A DNA stretch of 64,000 nucleotides from Chelydra serpentina (Eukaryota > Chordata > Testudines > Chelydridae), in NCBI GenBank assembly GCA_037349315.1, contig JBAIAC010000033.1:16634001-16698000 (forward strand), given 5' to 3'. The notes under the pieces were generated by a model. That model did no database searches. It had not been told where the DNA came from and saw only the letters and a program-made list of their open reading frames with translations. Position 1 is the stretch's first letter. Each line of letters begins with the position of its first letter. Position numbers and translations under genes: made by a program. This document shows, one piece after another, positions 11,710-22,257 of this stretch.

Positions 11710-12391
11710 CACAACAGAAAAGAGGATTAATTTATGGGTAATCTTAACAATACCCAGGCTTTGGAGAACTGTCTTTTACTCATATCAGTGAAGCCAGAGC
11801 TGTACAATTTGGGTTTGGAAAATAACTCATCATCCAGTATTTTAAGGGGCAAAAGAAAATTGCATAGAGAGTGTCTGAAGAGTACAAATACATAAAATTA
11901 AAATACTGTAATGATACCACTATTGCAAGAGAGTAAATTCTTACTTTAAGTGTTCTTTGAAAATGGATTGTTCAACCCAGGAAAGTGGGCTGTGAAATCC
12001 AGACTCTTTCTCTTAAGGTCATGCCAACCTGAGAATTTGAAACATTTCAGTTTTTGAATGCAGACACTGGTGTTTGTTCATGTACAGTTAACAAAGTGGA
12101 TCCTCATGCCCTATTGTTATGGATAGAAGTTTTTGACATCCTGTCCTTCGAGACATATAGACAGTAAACAAGATGGCTGAGTTTTCTATTATGGTGTGGC
12201 AATTATGCAGTACCCCCTGAGAATGAAGCACTGTGCAGATGGGGTGAAAGTGATGAGATGGACACCTTAGTTTAACTGCATATTCAGTTAAGAATGTGTA
12301 AGGGAAAAGGAGAGAATAATATGCTTAAAGGGCAGAAGCCTGGTGAGTCCTCTGTGTGAAAACACAGTTGCATGTTAACCACATAATAGAC
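11710..12391. other. MYO5A intron, nothing recognised
   Basis: AT-rich intron between the MITE and the solo LTR. I see no gene or clear repeat. Confidence 0.45.
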
Positions 12392-13093
12392 TGTAGCGAG
12401 GCAATGACTCACCGGTGCGGCGCCTCCTGCTGGTTCTCCAGGGATTTAGCTCTGTTCTCCAGCTCTGGAGCGCCCCCTGCCAGCCGGTGTCTCACCTGTC
12501 GCTCGCCCTGTATCCCTCCCAGACCGGGCCCGGTGCCCCTTTACCTGGGGTGCTGCCCCCTGGCAGTGCCCCCACATTCTGGGTCTCCCCTCCCCGGGGA
12601 ACCCCCAACCCTCTATCCCCACCTCACCTCAGTGGATACTACCAGTCACCATCTAGCCCCCACTCACTGGGGCAGACTGCAATCTGTACCACTTATCATC
12701 GGCAAGGGGGGTTTGGACCTGTTGCCTTTGCCTAACCCCAGGCTACCCCTCTGTAGCCTCAGTACCTGATATGGGCCTTATGCAAGGCCTCAGCCTGGGG
12801 AGTTGCCAGGCTGGAGCTCCCCAGCCCCTCTTGCCTTTCCCCAGCACTGCTCTACCTCAGGTACCCTGTTCAGCCGCCAAGCAGCCAGGTCCTTCCCTCT
12901 CAGAAGCTAGAGAGAGTGAGTGTGTCAGCTCCTGGCTCACTGGCCTTTTATAGGGCCAGCTGCAGCCTGATTGGGGCGTAGCCCCAGCTGTGGCTGCCTT
13001 CCCAATCAGCCTAACCTTGCCTCGCAACCCCAGCCCTCTCTCAGGACTGGCTTTAACCCTTTCCAGGGCCAGAACGGGTGACCACCCGCTACA
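12392..13093 (-). mobile_element. Solo LTR of an endogenous retroviral element, 702 bp, antisense to MYO5A
   Basis: The block begins TGTAGCG and ends CGCTACA, so the canonical TG...CA LTR border sits within an inverted repeat. The same 4-bp direct repeat AGAC flanks it (12388-12391 and 13094-13097). It is GC-rich against an AT-rich surround. On the minus strand a TATA box (CCTATAAAAGG, complement of 12944-12954) gives the orientation. No gag, pol or second LTR is present, so it is a recombined solo LTR. The open frames over it are shadows. A 4-bp duplication fits class I ERVs, but other LTR classes cannot be excluded. Confidence 0.75.
12944..12954 (-). promoter_or_regulatory. Candidate TATA box of the solo LTR
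   Basis: The minus strand reads CCTATAAAAGG within a GC-rich stretch, as expected for an LTR U3 promoter. It would drive transcription antisense to MYO5A. Function is inferred only from the motif and its place. Confidence 0.5.
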
Positions 13094-13164
13094 AGACCCA
13101 TTTCTAAAGAATAGTAGAGCATGGTGCAATAAGTGTTGATCTAGCATGTTCATAGACTGCTTCT

Positions 13165-13322
13165 GTCTTGAAATACCCAACATATAGGCTGCTATGTATA
13201 TCTTGTATGTACATGTATACCTTTTTCACAGCAGTCTGTATGTTGGGTATTTCAAGACAGTAGAGTCTGAGTGAGCTACATAAGGTATACATAGCAATCT
13301 ACATGTTGGGTATTTCAAGACT
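13165..13322. repeat. Inverted repeat with a third internal copy
   Basis: The arm 13165-13200 (starts GTCTTGAAATACCCAACAT) is complementary to 13286-13322 (ends ATGTTGGGTATTTCAAGAC) with a few mismatches. A further direct copy of TGTTGGGTATTTCAAGAC lies near 13242. The arrangement could fold as a hairpin. The family is unknown. Confidence 0.65.
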
Positions 13323-13439
13323 TGGCTTCGACTAAAGAGGTGTATATAGAATTTGGTGTGGATGAAATAGCAATCATATTTGCCATTGTTGCTGTTTCCA
13401 TCTGGGGGACTCATTGCTTTACAGATATTAGTGAATTAA

Positions 13440-13600
13440 CCCTTGTAAATGTCTGTGAGGAAATAATTTATTTCTGTTACACAGAAGGGGAACTGAGACA
13501 AACAAGGAATAAGTGACTTGCACAAGGTCACCCAGTAAGTCTATGGCAGTGTGAGGATCTCCTGACCTCCAGTCTTGTGCCTTAACCAACACCATCCTTC
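13440..13600 (-). mobile_element. MIR/CORE-SINE-like fragment
   Basis: Contains GGGGAACTGAGACA, AAGTGACTTGCACAAGGTCA and CCCAGTAAGT, the diagnostic complement of MIR/CORE SINEs. Diverged, as expected of an old insertion. Confidence 0.55.
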
Positions 13601-14213
13601 CTCCAGCAATATTTCAGTAGTTCCAAATTCTTGAATAATAACGAATGTCAGGGGTAGAAATTTAAACAGGTGTGGAAATGATATTTTAAAATTCTTAGCA
13701 CTAATAAACTTCGTTTGTGTGCCTAGAGAATCTTATAACAAATTTATTCCTTTGTGAATTTATTTATAAAAGTTACTGTCATTTAAAGTGTAATTTAAGC
13801 ATATGTTGGAATTATAGGTGAGTATTTCAGCACCCCGTTCATTAAATAACTATACAGAATTTCTCTGCACTGAAGTAGTGAGCTACTTGTTTACATTTTA
13901 TGCCTATATTCTTAAGTGGTTTTTTCCTTTCTCCATTTTGTACTACTTATCTTTTCTTCCATTTGCCCTTGACTCTTTATTTAACGTGCCTAATGTATTC
14001 TATATTCTCTCTTTATGTCCAAGTTCTTAGTCCCTTACTATTATTAATTTTTCTTGTGATGATGCATATTTTCCTCCTCTTTGTGGCTTCTCTCTGGGTC
14101 ATTACTGCTTTAATCTCACTTTAATTTGCATTCTTTAACTAATGAGGCTAAAATCCATAATACATATTAAGATTGCAATTTGTCTGTTGTATTTAAAAAA
14201 AACAACAGGTTAA
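13601..14213. other. MYO5A intron, nothing recognised
   Basis: AT-rich with pyrimidine runs around 13900-14100 that keep hydrophobic frames open without family similarity. Confidence 0.45.
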
Positions 14214-14880
14214 GTCATCATAGACTTTAAGGCCAGAAGGGACCATCATGATCATCAAGTCTGACCTCCTGCACATTGCAAGCCACAGAACCTTACCCAC
14301 CCACTCCTATAACAGATCCATAATCTCTGACTGAGTTACTGAAATCCTCAAATCATGATTAAAGACTTCAAGTTACAGAGAATGCACCATTTACATTAGT
14401 TTAAGCCTGCAAGTGACCCATGCTACAGAGGAAGATGCAAAATCCCCCGAGTCTCTGCCAATATGACCCAAGGGAACATTCCTTCCTGACCCCAAATATG
14501 GCGATCAATTAGACCCTGAGTATGTGTGCAAGACCCACCAGCCAGACACTTAGGAAAGAATTCTCTGTAGTAACTCAGAGCTCTCCCCATCTAGTGTTCC
14601 ATCATTGGCCATTGGAGATATTTGCTGCTAGCAATCACAGATCAGCTACATGCTACTGTAGGCAGTATTCTCCTTCCCATCCCCTCCATAAACTTATCAA
14701 GTTCTGTCTTGAAGCTAGTTTGGTTTTTTCGCGCCCCTGCTCCTCTAGGAAAGCTGTTCCAGAACTTCTCTCATCTGATGGTTAGAAACCTTCATCTAAT
14801 TTCAAGCCTAAACTTGTTGATGGCCAGTTTATATCCATTTGTTCTTGTTTCCTTAAAGATTTGATCATTTCATTCTTCAT
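14214..14880 (-). mobile_element. CR1 LINE 3' end, antisense to MYO5A
   Basis: Begins TCATAGACTTTAAGGCCAGA AGGGACCATCATGATCATC, the reverse complement of a classic CR1 3' terminus. It continues through CR1 3' untranslated sequence (TCTGACCTCCTGCAC, TTCCTTCCTGACCCCAAATA). No RT motif remains, so the copy is strongly 5'-truncated. The distal boundary is approximate. Confidence 0.75.
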
Positions 14881-15431
14881 TAGTGATTAAATATTCATGT
14901 GACTGCTATATTTAGGGCAATAATCTTAGTGTTTTATGGTAGGCATTATTGTATTCTCTTGAAAGGTCATGTTTTCCCATCATTTTTAATTCTTCCTGAT
15001 ACTATATATTTAAAAGATCTCTAGCATAACTAGTCATGATACTCTTTTATACCTGAAATTCAGTGGGCATATCTTAACATTTGCACCTTAGAGTTACTTT
15101 AATAATTTATATATTAATGTTTTAGACTTTGTTTTTGCCAGCTTGATTATTTCCCCCGCAATGTAGATGATAGATGAGAAAACTCTTTCATAATTAGATG
15201 ACAAGTCTCCGGTGTCCTGGAAGTTTGGACAGTTCCATTGAAAGTGGTTGGTTATAAGTTAACATTGACCATTAATTAAATGTTGGCACTGTGTTTTGAA
15301 AAAGTAAGGTGCTAAGTAAATGCTGAATGTTAGTATTGTACAGTCATAGAGCTCACTCCTAGTTTCTGTGGGTACTGACTGATGTACAGCAGCTCACAGC
15401 ATCAGTTCATGTAAAGCAACAAATCTAGGTA
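14881..15431. other. MYO5A intron, nothing recognised
   Basis: AT-rich intron between the CR1 tail and a MITE. I see no gene. Confidence 0.45.
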
Positions 15432-15443
15432 TGTTTTAGATCA

Positions 15444-16016
15444 AGGGTGTCAAACTTACTTTCTAGAGAGTTCTGAATTTCCATGAGCTGGTATATGCAT
15501 TTTAGACTCCTCCACAGTGGAGTTCACTGGGGGATGTTTGTAGAAAGGTCAAGGGTAAAACATGGCCTTTTGTTTCTTTTCCTTCCCCGTTTTATTTTCT
15601 CTCTTTCCCTCTTTTCTGTCTGTCTTTTTTTCTTTCTGCATCTCCCTTCCTGTCACAGCTACCAGTTCTCACTCTGACTGCTTCCCCACTCCACTGCTAA
15701 AATAAACAATGAAATAGTTAATGCTTACATTTAAAATGTCATTAGACTTCAGGGATACCAACCCAATGAAATTACTGGTAGGTGGGAAAATTCACACCTC
15801 TTAATCATTTTTTGAGGCTGTCTGCAGACTCAGACAGATGACACTGTATCGTTCTACACTCAGTTCAGATTTGAAAGGTTATTTTTGCAAAAATGAGGGC
15901 TAGATGCTTCTGTTTGGGGGCGGGGTGGAATTCTGCAGAATCTGACTATACTGTGCAGGTCACATAACTATCTCATGTGGGATGGATCTGGCCAGTGCAG
16001 TGTGGTTGAGATCTCT
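15444..16016. mobile_element. Diverged hAT-like element, about 573 bp
   Basis: The identical string TGTTTTAGATCA stands at 15432-15443 and 16016-16027, immediately outside sequence that begins AGGGTGTCAAACTTAC and ends GTGTGGTTGAGATCTC. The ends are partly complementary and resemble CAGGGGTCTCAAAC-type hAT termini. The usual hAT duplication is 8 bp, so the longer match is partly chance. The interior has pyrimidine-rich runs and no transposase. Confidence 0.55.
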
Positions 16017-16027
16017 GTTTTAGATCA

Positions 16028-16812
16028 TCTTTGCGCATATGGGCCCAATCCTGTAAATGTGTACTCCCAAGTAATTTAACTGGGATGGATTGCACTCTTG
16101 TCCCCCTCCCCCCAGTTCACTCATGGAGGGGTCTTTGTGCAGATCTCCTCTTCCATGTGGAAAGGGGGTTCAGCTGCCTTTATGGTATTGATCCCATTCT
16201 CTCCCACTTTGATCTGGTAGAGCCCTATCTGGGGGGTCTATGCTGGGGGAAGCCAAGAGAGGATCAAACAGGTTGAAAGAGAACATATTGGTTCCTTTCC
16301 AGCCTTCTGAATCTTATGCATAGCATCCTGGAGGCAGCTGTGGCCAGAAGAGTGTCTTTGTTAGTGCTACTCCAATAGAGTCACAATACCACGAAGCCCC
16401 ACTGGTGGGCAAAAGCTGGTGCAGAGGCTCAGCCCAGATGATCCAGGCATCCCACAGCTCCCTGGGATCTGCCAGATTTGGGGGTGGGACACGTGACTGT
16501 TTTGCTGTGGGACAAACCACTCTCCTGACAGGGTGATGTTGGGGAGTCTCAACAAAAGATTCCTTGCAGAATTTTCTTTCTGTAGAACCCCCCACTCTGG
16601 GTTTTAATGTGGAAGGGGACAGTCTGGCCCTCTGAGTTCTGTGGAGCTCCTCTTGTGACAACTTGCATGAATAATTCTTATTCATGTGAATAAGTTTGCC
16701 TGATAGGTCCTTATACTGGTAATTTTACATGGGACAATGAGCATGAATTTTCCCTTGAGCCTTGTCTTTCTATTTCTATCCGTTTTAGGTTTTATATAGT
16801 AACCATCGCCAG
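16028..16812. other. MYO5A intron, possible unrecognised repeat
   Basis: Moderately GC-rich stretch around 16080-16650. Minus-strand open frames of 123 and 62 aa match no family I know. Unclassified. Confidence 0.35.
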
Positions 16813-16883
16813 GTTGTGTGTCTGTGTGTGTCTGTGTGTGTCTGTGTGTGTGTGTTGCATGCGTGCGCGCTCTCTCTCTCTCA
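16813..16883. repeat. (TG)n/(TC)n microsatellite
   Basis: Alternating TGTGTGTC units pass into GCGTGCGCGC and then CTCTCTCTC. Simple repeat, prone to slippage. Confidence 0.85.
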
Positions 16884-18239
16884 TTCCTCATATGTCAAAT
16901 TTGAACAAGTTTAAACAGATTTTGGCCAGACATTTTAGGAAGACGTGCAGTAGAAAAAGAAGCAAATGGCCATTGAAACACCCGTCTTTGTCTTGGAAGC
17001 ATAAATTGCATAATTTGCATTTGGACCCTGGCATGTTTTGACCTCTTTTTTTGGAACTACAATGCTAAGTGTCGTAAAAGTCAGCATTTCCCAAATGTTA
17101 ACACGTTGTCCTATTTCAGTCTTACTCCTATAGAAAATAACTGTGGTAATTACGTGACGTAAGTTGGCAAACATTGATTTTTTTTTAACTGCAAATGCTG
17201 TACTTGCCCATGAAAGCAGTCCTCTAAGGAATTACAGTGCTGTATCTTCCAGGCTAGTTTTTTGTTGCCTTTTCTCTAAGTGTGACCTGCTGATACCCCA
17301 ATTTACAAAATATTTCAGTAAAATAGTAAACCTTTTTTGGATGAATTCCAAAATCAGCATAGTAAGGCTGTAACCCTCAACAAGTACAACTCCTCTTCCC
17401 TTTCCCTCTTTCTTTACTCTGTGTTTAATTATATGGTCTGGAAGAAGAGGAGATGGGGATGATTGTGAACTGCAATAACACAAAACTTACTATTTTCAGT
17501 TTCCTATCATCAGTACAATATATAACTAGAGGTTTTAGTTGACTCTATTCCTTTCTGTACTTGTGCTCCATTGTGCTGCGCAATGGGAGCACGTTACATG
17601 TGTATATTTAGGATAATCACGGTGCATTTTCTTCCAGGCTTAGAGTGGCTCCCGGATACTGTTGAGATCACCATTTTCAATTTAAATAAAAGAACTTGGC
17701 TGCTGTCTGCTGGTTCTCTAGAAGAACCATCCAGAGGAGATTCAGTTGGAAATAGAATTACATAATGATGAGAATGCTATAAAACTCAACAAATCCTGGA
17801 GTCAAAGGGGACACTGCCAAATAATTTTGTATTAAAAATAATAATGATTTGACAGAACCTGAGGTGAATAGAATTTTTTTAAATTAAATTGTATTTAATG
17901 TCCGCTTCTCCTAAATACATCTAAATGTATCTGTACCTTGGCAGTGTTGGAAAGTAGGCTAAGGAAAACTGAGTCAATGTTTTTTGACTCTTTGAAATTT
18001 CACTTGTGCCAAAGTGCCAAAATTGTTCCACAGACTGTTATGCAAAATCTGCTTCTACCTTCAAAACATTGCACAGAAGTATCTTGGCAACCATCTTGGG
18101 AAATTTTGGCTAGTGGACAGATAGCAGTGGGGTAGAAACACATATAGACAATCACACACACTTGTAATATATACACAGATATTCATCAGATTAGGTGGAG
18201 ATGGAAGTGGCACTTCATGGACTAAAGGAGGAGGAAGAG
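16884..18239. other. MYO5A intron, nothing recognised
   Basis: No gene or clear repeat. Several short open frames have no family features. Confidence 0.4.
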
Positions 18240-18470
18240 GCAGGATGGTCCAGTGGTTAGGGTGCTAATCTGGGACCTGGGAGTCCATGATTCAATTTCC
18301 TATTCCTCCCCAGATCTTGTATGTGACTTTGGGCAGTCAGTGTCTCTGTGCTCAGTTCCCAATTTGCAAAATGTGAGTAATAGGGAAGTGCTATCTTATA
18401 CGGGTGTTGTGAGGATAAATACATTGAGGACTGCAAGGTGTTCGATACTATGGTAATAGGGATCATATTA
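18240..18470 (+). mobile_element. MIR/CORE-SINE with tRNA-like head
   Basis: GGTCCAGTGGTTAGGGTGCT followed by GGGACCTGGGAGTCCATGAT resembles the tRNA-derived A- and B-box region. TTTGGGCAGTCAGTGTCTCT and CAAAATGTGAGTAATAGG resemble the CORE segment. This is the most complete SINE of this type here. Confidence 0.65.
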
Positions 18471-20339
18471 ATACATAATCTGGATAGACAGGTATATCTA
18501 GGCAGGGAGATCTTTATCAAATATTTAAGGCTTCCCTTTAGTTTATGTGCAGACATGTTTAGTAGCGGTAAGAGGTAAGAAGAGTAGAAACAGCAGCCAG
18601 ATCTTTCTACACAACAGAAGCCAACAGTGACCTAGATGATTAGTCTCTAATGGTTTAGGGTTGCTCTCACTATTATCGTGACTGGGAACTAGAGGATCAT
18701 GGACACTTTTGAGAGCTCTGGCTGCTTATTGGGAGACAGGGCCATCTCGCCAAAGGTCAGGATCCTAGGGTTAACATGGAGGTAGTGGACTCTGCCATTT
18801 CCTGTTCTGTTTCACCAGTAATGGTCTCCTCCTTTGGCTCAGCTACTGGTTCAGCTATTGCAAGCTCATCCTCCTTCCACAGACCCTGGAGATGCAGAAA
18901 GCTCTCAAATGGAGATGGCGTCTCTCTCTTAACCAGAATTTGGAGGAGCCAGAATGTGCAGAGGGCATTATTGTTATGGTGTGGCAACTGACAAGCCACC
19001 CTGTTTAGAATAGTGTCCCCAAACCATTACTGATTTTTATAACCTGCACATCATATGACCACAACAAGGAATAAATTGCAATTCTTTGTATTAACGTAAT
19101 CAAACTACATATCGGAGCACACAGTAAACTGATCTCATCATAATAAAGATGGTAGACCAGCCTCAACGTGGAAAAATTACATATGAATGTCATGATTGCA
19201 GAATCTCGGAGAGTTCAGAATGTGGAAATATACCTGGCTTATTGGACTGGGGAGACCCCCACCATCTTACACAACCTTTTGTCCCTACGTGGTTCCCTCT
19301 ATCCTGCAGGCTCTGTGCAAGATACTTTTCTGACAGCTTCCCAATGTCCCTACCTACTGTCATCTTCTTGTGGAGAAAGACTGATGGCAATCTCCCATTG
19401 TCTCTTTGGTGGATGGAGCACTCTCCCCTGCAGGGTTTTAGGGGAGGCCAGGTAAAGCAGCTCTTCACACTTGTGCGCACGCAGAGGCTCTGTCTATTCA
19501 CGGACCAGGACTCCATTGTGCTAGGTGCTGTACAAACAGAACTATGATGGAGTTGTATGAATTTGCAGCATCTCTCTGGAGTAATTTTGTTTAGGGTTGT
19601 ATTGATAAAATTAGAATGAAAAAGGAAAATGTCCTTACACTTACCTTCAGCAGGAATTTGTGAATTATGAAGGAAGTGTAACCCACCCTATACTGGGACT
19701 CCCTGCTTGCTGACTGTTGTGTCTCCAGGGTGCAGCTATGATATCTCATAATTGACATCTAGTCTTTTGTTCTGCTTGTTTGGACTAATGATTGTCTGCA
19801 GGCAGTTAAAGGGTTAAATGTGGTTATAATTAGAGCCTGAAGTTCATATGAGGTGTCCTGCTGATTTCTGTGCAATAAGCTTTAGCAGCCTGTTGCAGCA
19901 GTGACCTCAACCGACTAATCCCTAGGGAAATCAGTTTCATTTTGCTAGGTCATCTTTGTGCCCCTCCAGAGTGCAATCTGTCATGATTTTGAAGCTGGTG
20001 CTGACCCCAGTTTTCTCCATTTGTATGTGTTCAGTATGTCCAGAAAAACTACAATTAATCAATTATAGTTTCACCTCTTTGCATTTTTACATTCTAGGGC
20101 TACACTTTCTGGATGCAATTAAAATTGTAAGCTACGTGATTTGCTGTTAATATGTCTTGTTTGTTTAGAAACTGTACATGCTGTTTTCAAGGTTGTTCCT
20201 TAAAGCTTTTACCAAGTCGCTGTTGCACAGAGTCACGGAAGGTTGACAGACTTAAGGAGTTTCAGTCCTTTGTACTGAAAAGAACATAGCTGAATTCTCA
20301 GCAAGTCTGTTTCTAGAGCATAAAATCTGGAGTGATGAG
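18471..20339. other. MYO5A intron, nothing recognised
   Basis: Around 19149-19547 the sequence is more GC-rich with open frames on both strands (132, 95 and 108 aa). None shows a motif or splice pattern that I recognise, so they are not called. Confidence 0.4.
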
Positions 20340-20545
20340 TTAATAATACCTAGTTCTTACATAGTAGTTTTAATCTGTAGATTGCAAAGCACTTTACAAA
20401 GGAGGTCAGTATAGTTATCCTCATATCACAAGGGGAAAACCGAGGCACGGGAAGGGGAAGTGACTTGCCTAAGGTCACCCAGTGGGCCAAATGCAGAGCT
20501 GGGAATAGAATCCATGTTTCCCAAGTCCCAATCTAGTGATCTGTG
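20340..20545 (-). mobile_element. MIR/CORE-SINE-like fragment
   Basis: Contains ATTGCAAAGCACTTTACAAA, CCGAGGCACGGGAAGGGGAA and AGTGACTTGCCTAAGGTCAC in the antisense MIR order. Confidence 0.65.
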
Positions 20546-20769
20546 CAGTAGGTCCTGCTGCCTAACTTTTAAGGGAGTTACAAATCTGTGTGTGGTCAGC
20601 AGTGTCTTCAGCTGCACAGTCTTCATGGTAACACATTTTTCCCAAGCTAATCTTTTTTTTTCAATACAAAAAGTAAACGTCATCTTACATATTTTATGTC
20701 TGTGTTTTGCCATGTTGGGAGGTTGGTGTCCTAAGCATAGACATGGTATAATATTTAACGCATACAAAG

Positions 20770-20882
20770 GGCTTCATGTCTGGCAAGCATTTTACAGACA
20801 TTTGCTAACTAATCCCAACACATCCCTCTGAAGTAGGCAGGTATAATAATGGCCATTTTTACAATGGTGAAACTGAGGCATA
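20770..20882 (-). mobile_element. MIR/CORE-SINE-like fragment
   Basis: GCAAGCATTTTACAGACATT, CTAATCCCAACACATCCCTC and GGTGAAACTGAGGCA are old CORE-SINE-like blocks. Assignment is tentative. Confidence 0.45.
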
Positions 20883-20923
20883 TTTTGTCTGTCTTGCCTT
20901 TCATGCTTATTAAGCAGGAAGTA

Positions 20924-21330
20924 CAGTAGAACCTCAAAGTTACAAACACCTCGGGAATGGAGGTTGTTCATAACTCTGAAATGTTCCTATTCTGAACAAA
21001 ATGTTATGGTGGTTCTTTCAAAAATTTACAACTGAACATTTACTTAACACAGCTTTGAAGCTTTACTATGCAGAAGAAAAATGCTGTTTTTAACCATCTT
21101 AATTTAAATGAAACAGGCAGAGAAACAGTTTCCTTACCTTGTCAAATCTTTAACTTTCCTTTTTTTTTAAATAGTTTATATTTAACACAGTACTGTACTG
21201 TACAGTATTTGCTTTTTTCTTTTCTTTTTCTTTTTTGGTATCCCTGATTGTGTACTTCCAGTTCCAAATGAGGTGTGTGGTTGACCAGTCAGTTCATAAC
21301 TGTGGTGTTCGTAACTCTGAGGTTCTGTTG
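20924..21330. mobile_element. pogo/Tigger-like non-autonomous element, 407 bp
   Basis: The left end CAGTAGAACCTCAAAGTTAC pairs with the right end, whose complement is CAACAGAACCTCAGAGTTAC. TA lies immediately outside both ends (20922-20923 and 21331-21332), as expected for Tc1/mariner/pogo insertion. No transposase frame. Contains an internal TACTGTACTGTACAGTA palindromic stretch near 21192. Confidence 0.7.
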
Positions 21331-21639
21331 TAGTTAGGGGGGAAATTGTCTTCTGGCTGGTAATACAGGACCTGTTGTCATGACTCAGGATAAAGTCAGA
21401 GGTGGGGAGAACCTGCTGCATTGCTTCTGGTGAAGGGAAGAGTACTTCAGGTCAGGGCATGCTGGAGCTGGATAGTCAAGATGGTATTCAGGGCAGAGAG
21501 AGAGCAGTCAAGAATAGACCAGGCTGTGGAAAGTTTTGTGATATGTAAAGGCATACATGGCAGTTTGTACTAATATGTAATTTCTTTATTCATAAGGTTG
21601 TTCATACAAAAATGCCACAGAATACTTCAAAGCAACGTA

Positions 21640-21775
21640 GGCTCTACTAATAATACTTAGAGCTTACATAGCACTGTACACCTTCAAAGTGTCTTACAAA
21701 CATTAGCTAATTAATCCTCACAACAGCCCTTTCAGGGCTGAAAGAATAATTATCCACATTACACCACACCCTTCT
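21640..21775 (-). mobile_element. MIR/CORE-SINE-like fragment
   Basis: TTAGAGCTTACATAGCACTG, AGTGTCTTACAAACATTAGC and AATCCTCACAACAGCCCTTT are antisense blocks typical of ancient SINEs. Tentative. Confidence 0.4.
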
Positions 21776-22257
21776 GTATGTGCAAATACAAGTGTATTAT
21801 TCATCATTGCAGAGATGTGGATAGAATTCAAAGATGAAGTGGCTCAGAAGTGAAGAAGGTGCTTATGGTCAAGTTTGGGGGAGAATGACTGTCAGAAAAC
21901 TAAGGGCATGACTACACTTGCGAGTTGGAGTGCATTAAAGCAGCACTGGGTGCCCTAACTCATGACGCATCCACACTGGCAAGGCATGTAGAGCGCCCGG
22001 ACTCCCTGTCTGGAGCACTCCTGGTAATCCACCTCCACGAGAAGCATAACGCTTGCTGAGCCACAGCTGGAGTGCCGCAGCACCAGTGTGGACACCCTGG
22101 TCTATTAATGTGCTCTGATCGGCCTCCAGAAGTGTCCCACAATGCCTGTTCTAGCCACGCTGGTCATCACTTTGAACTCTACTGCCCTGCCCTCAGGTGA
22201 CCAACCGTCAGACGCGCCATTTAAATTCTATGGGAATTTTGAAAATCCCCTTCCTGT

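Noticed and set aside
12356..13183. Pro/Ser-rich open frames of 106-137 aa
   Set aside because: They lie within the GC-rich solo LTR and have no retroviral or cellular protein motif.
16314..16685. 123-aa minus-strand frame
   Set aside because: No motif, and the region looks like an old unclassified repeat.
19149..19547. 132-aa plus frame with overlapping 95- and 108-aa frames
   Set aside because: No family resemblance, open on both strands, and no splice or promoter context.
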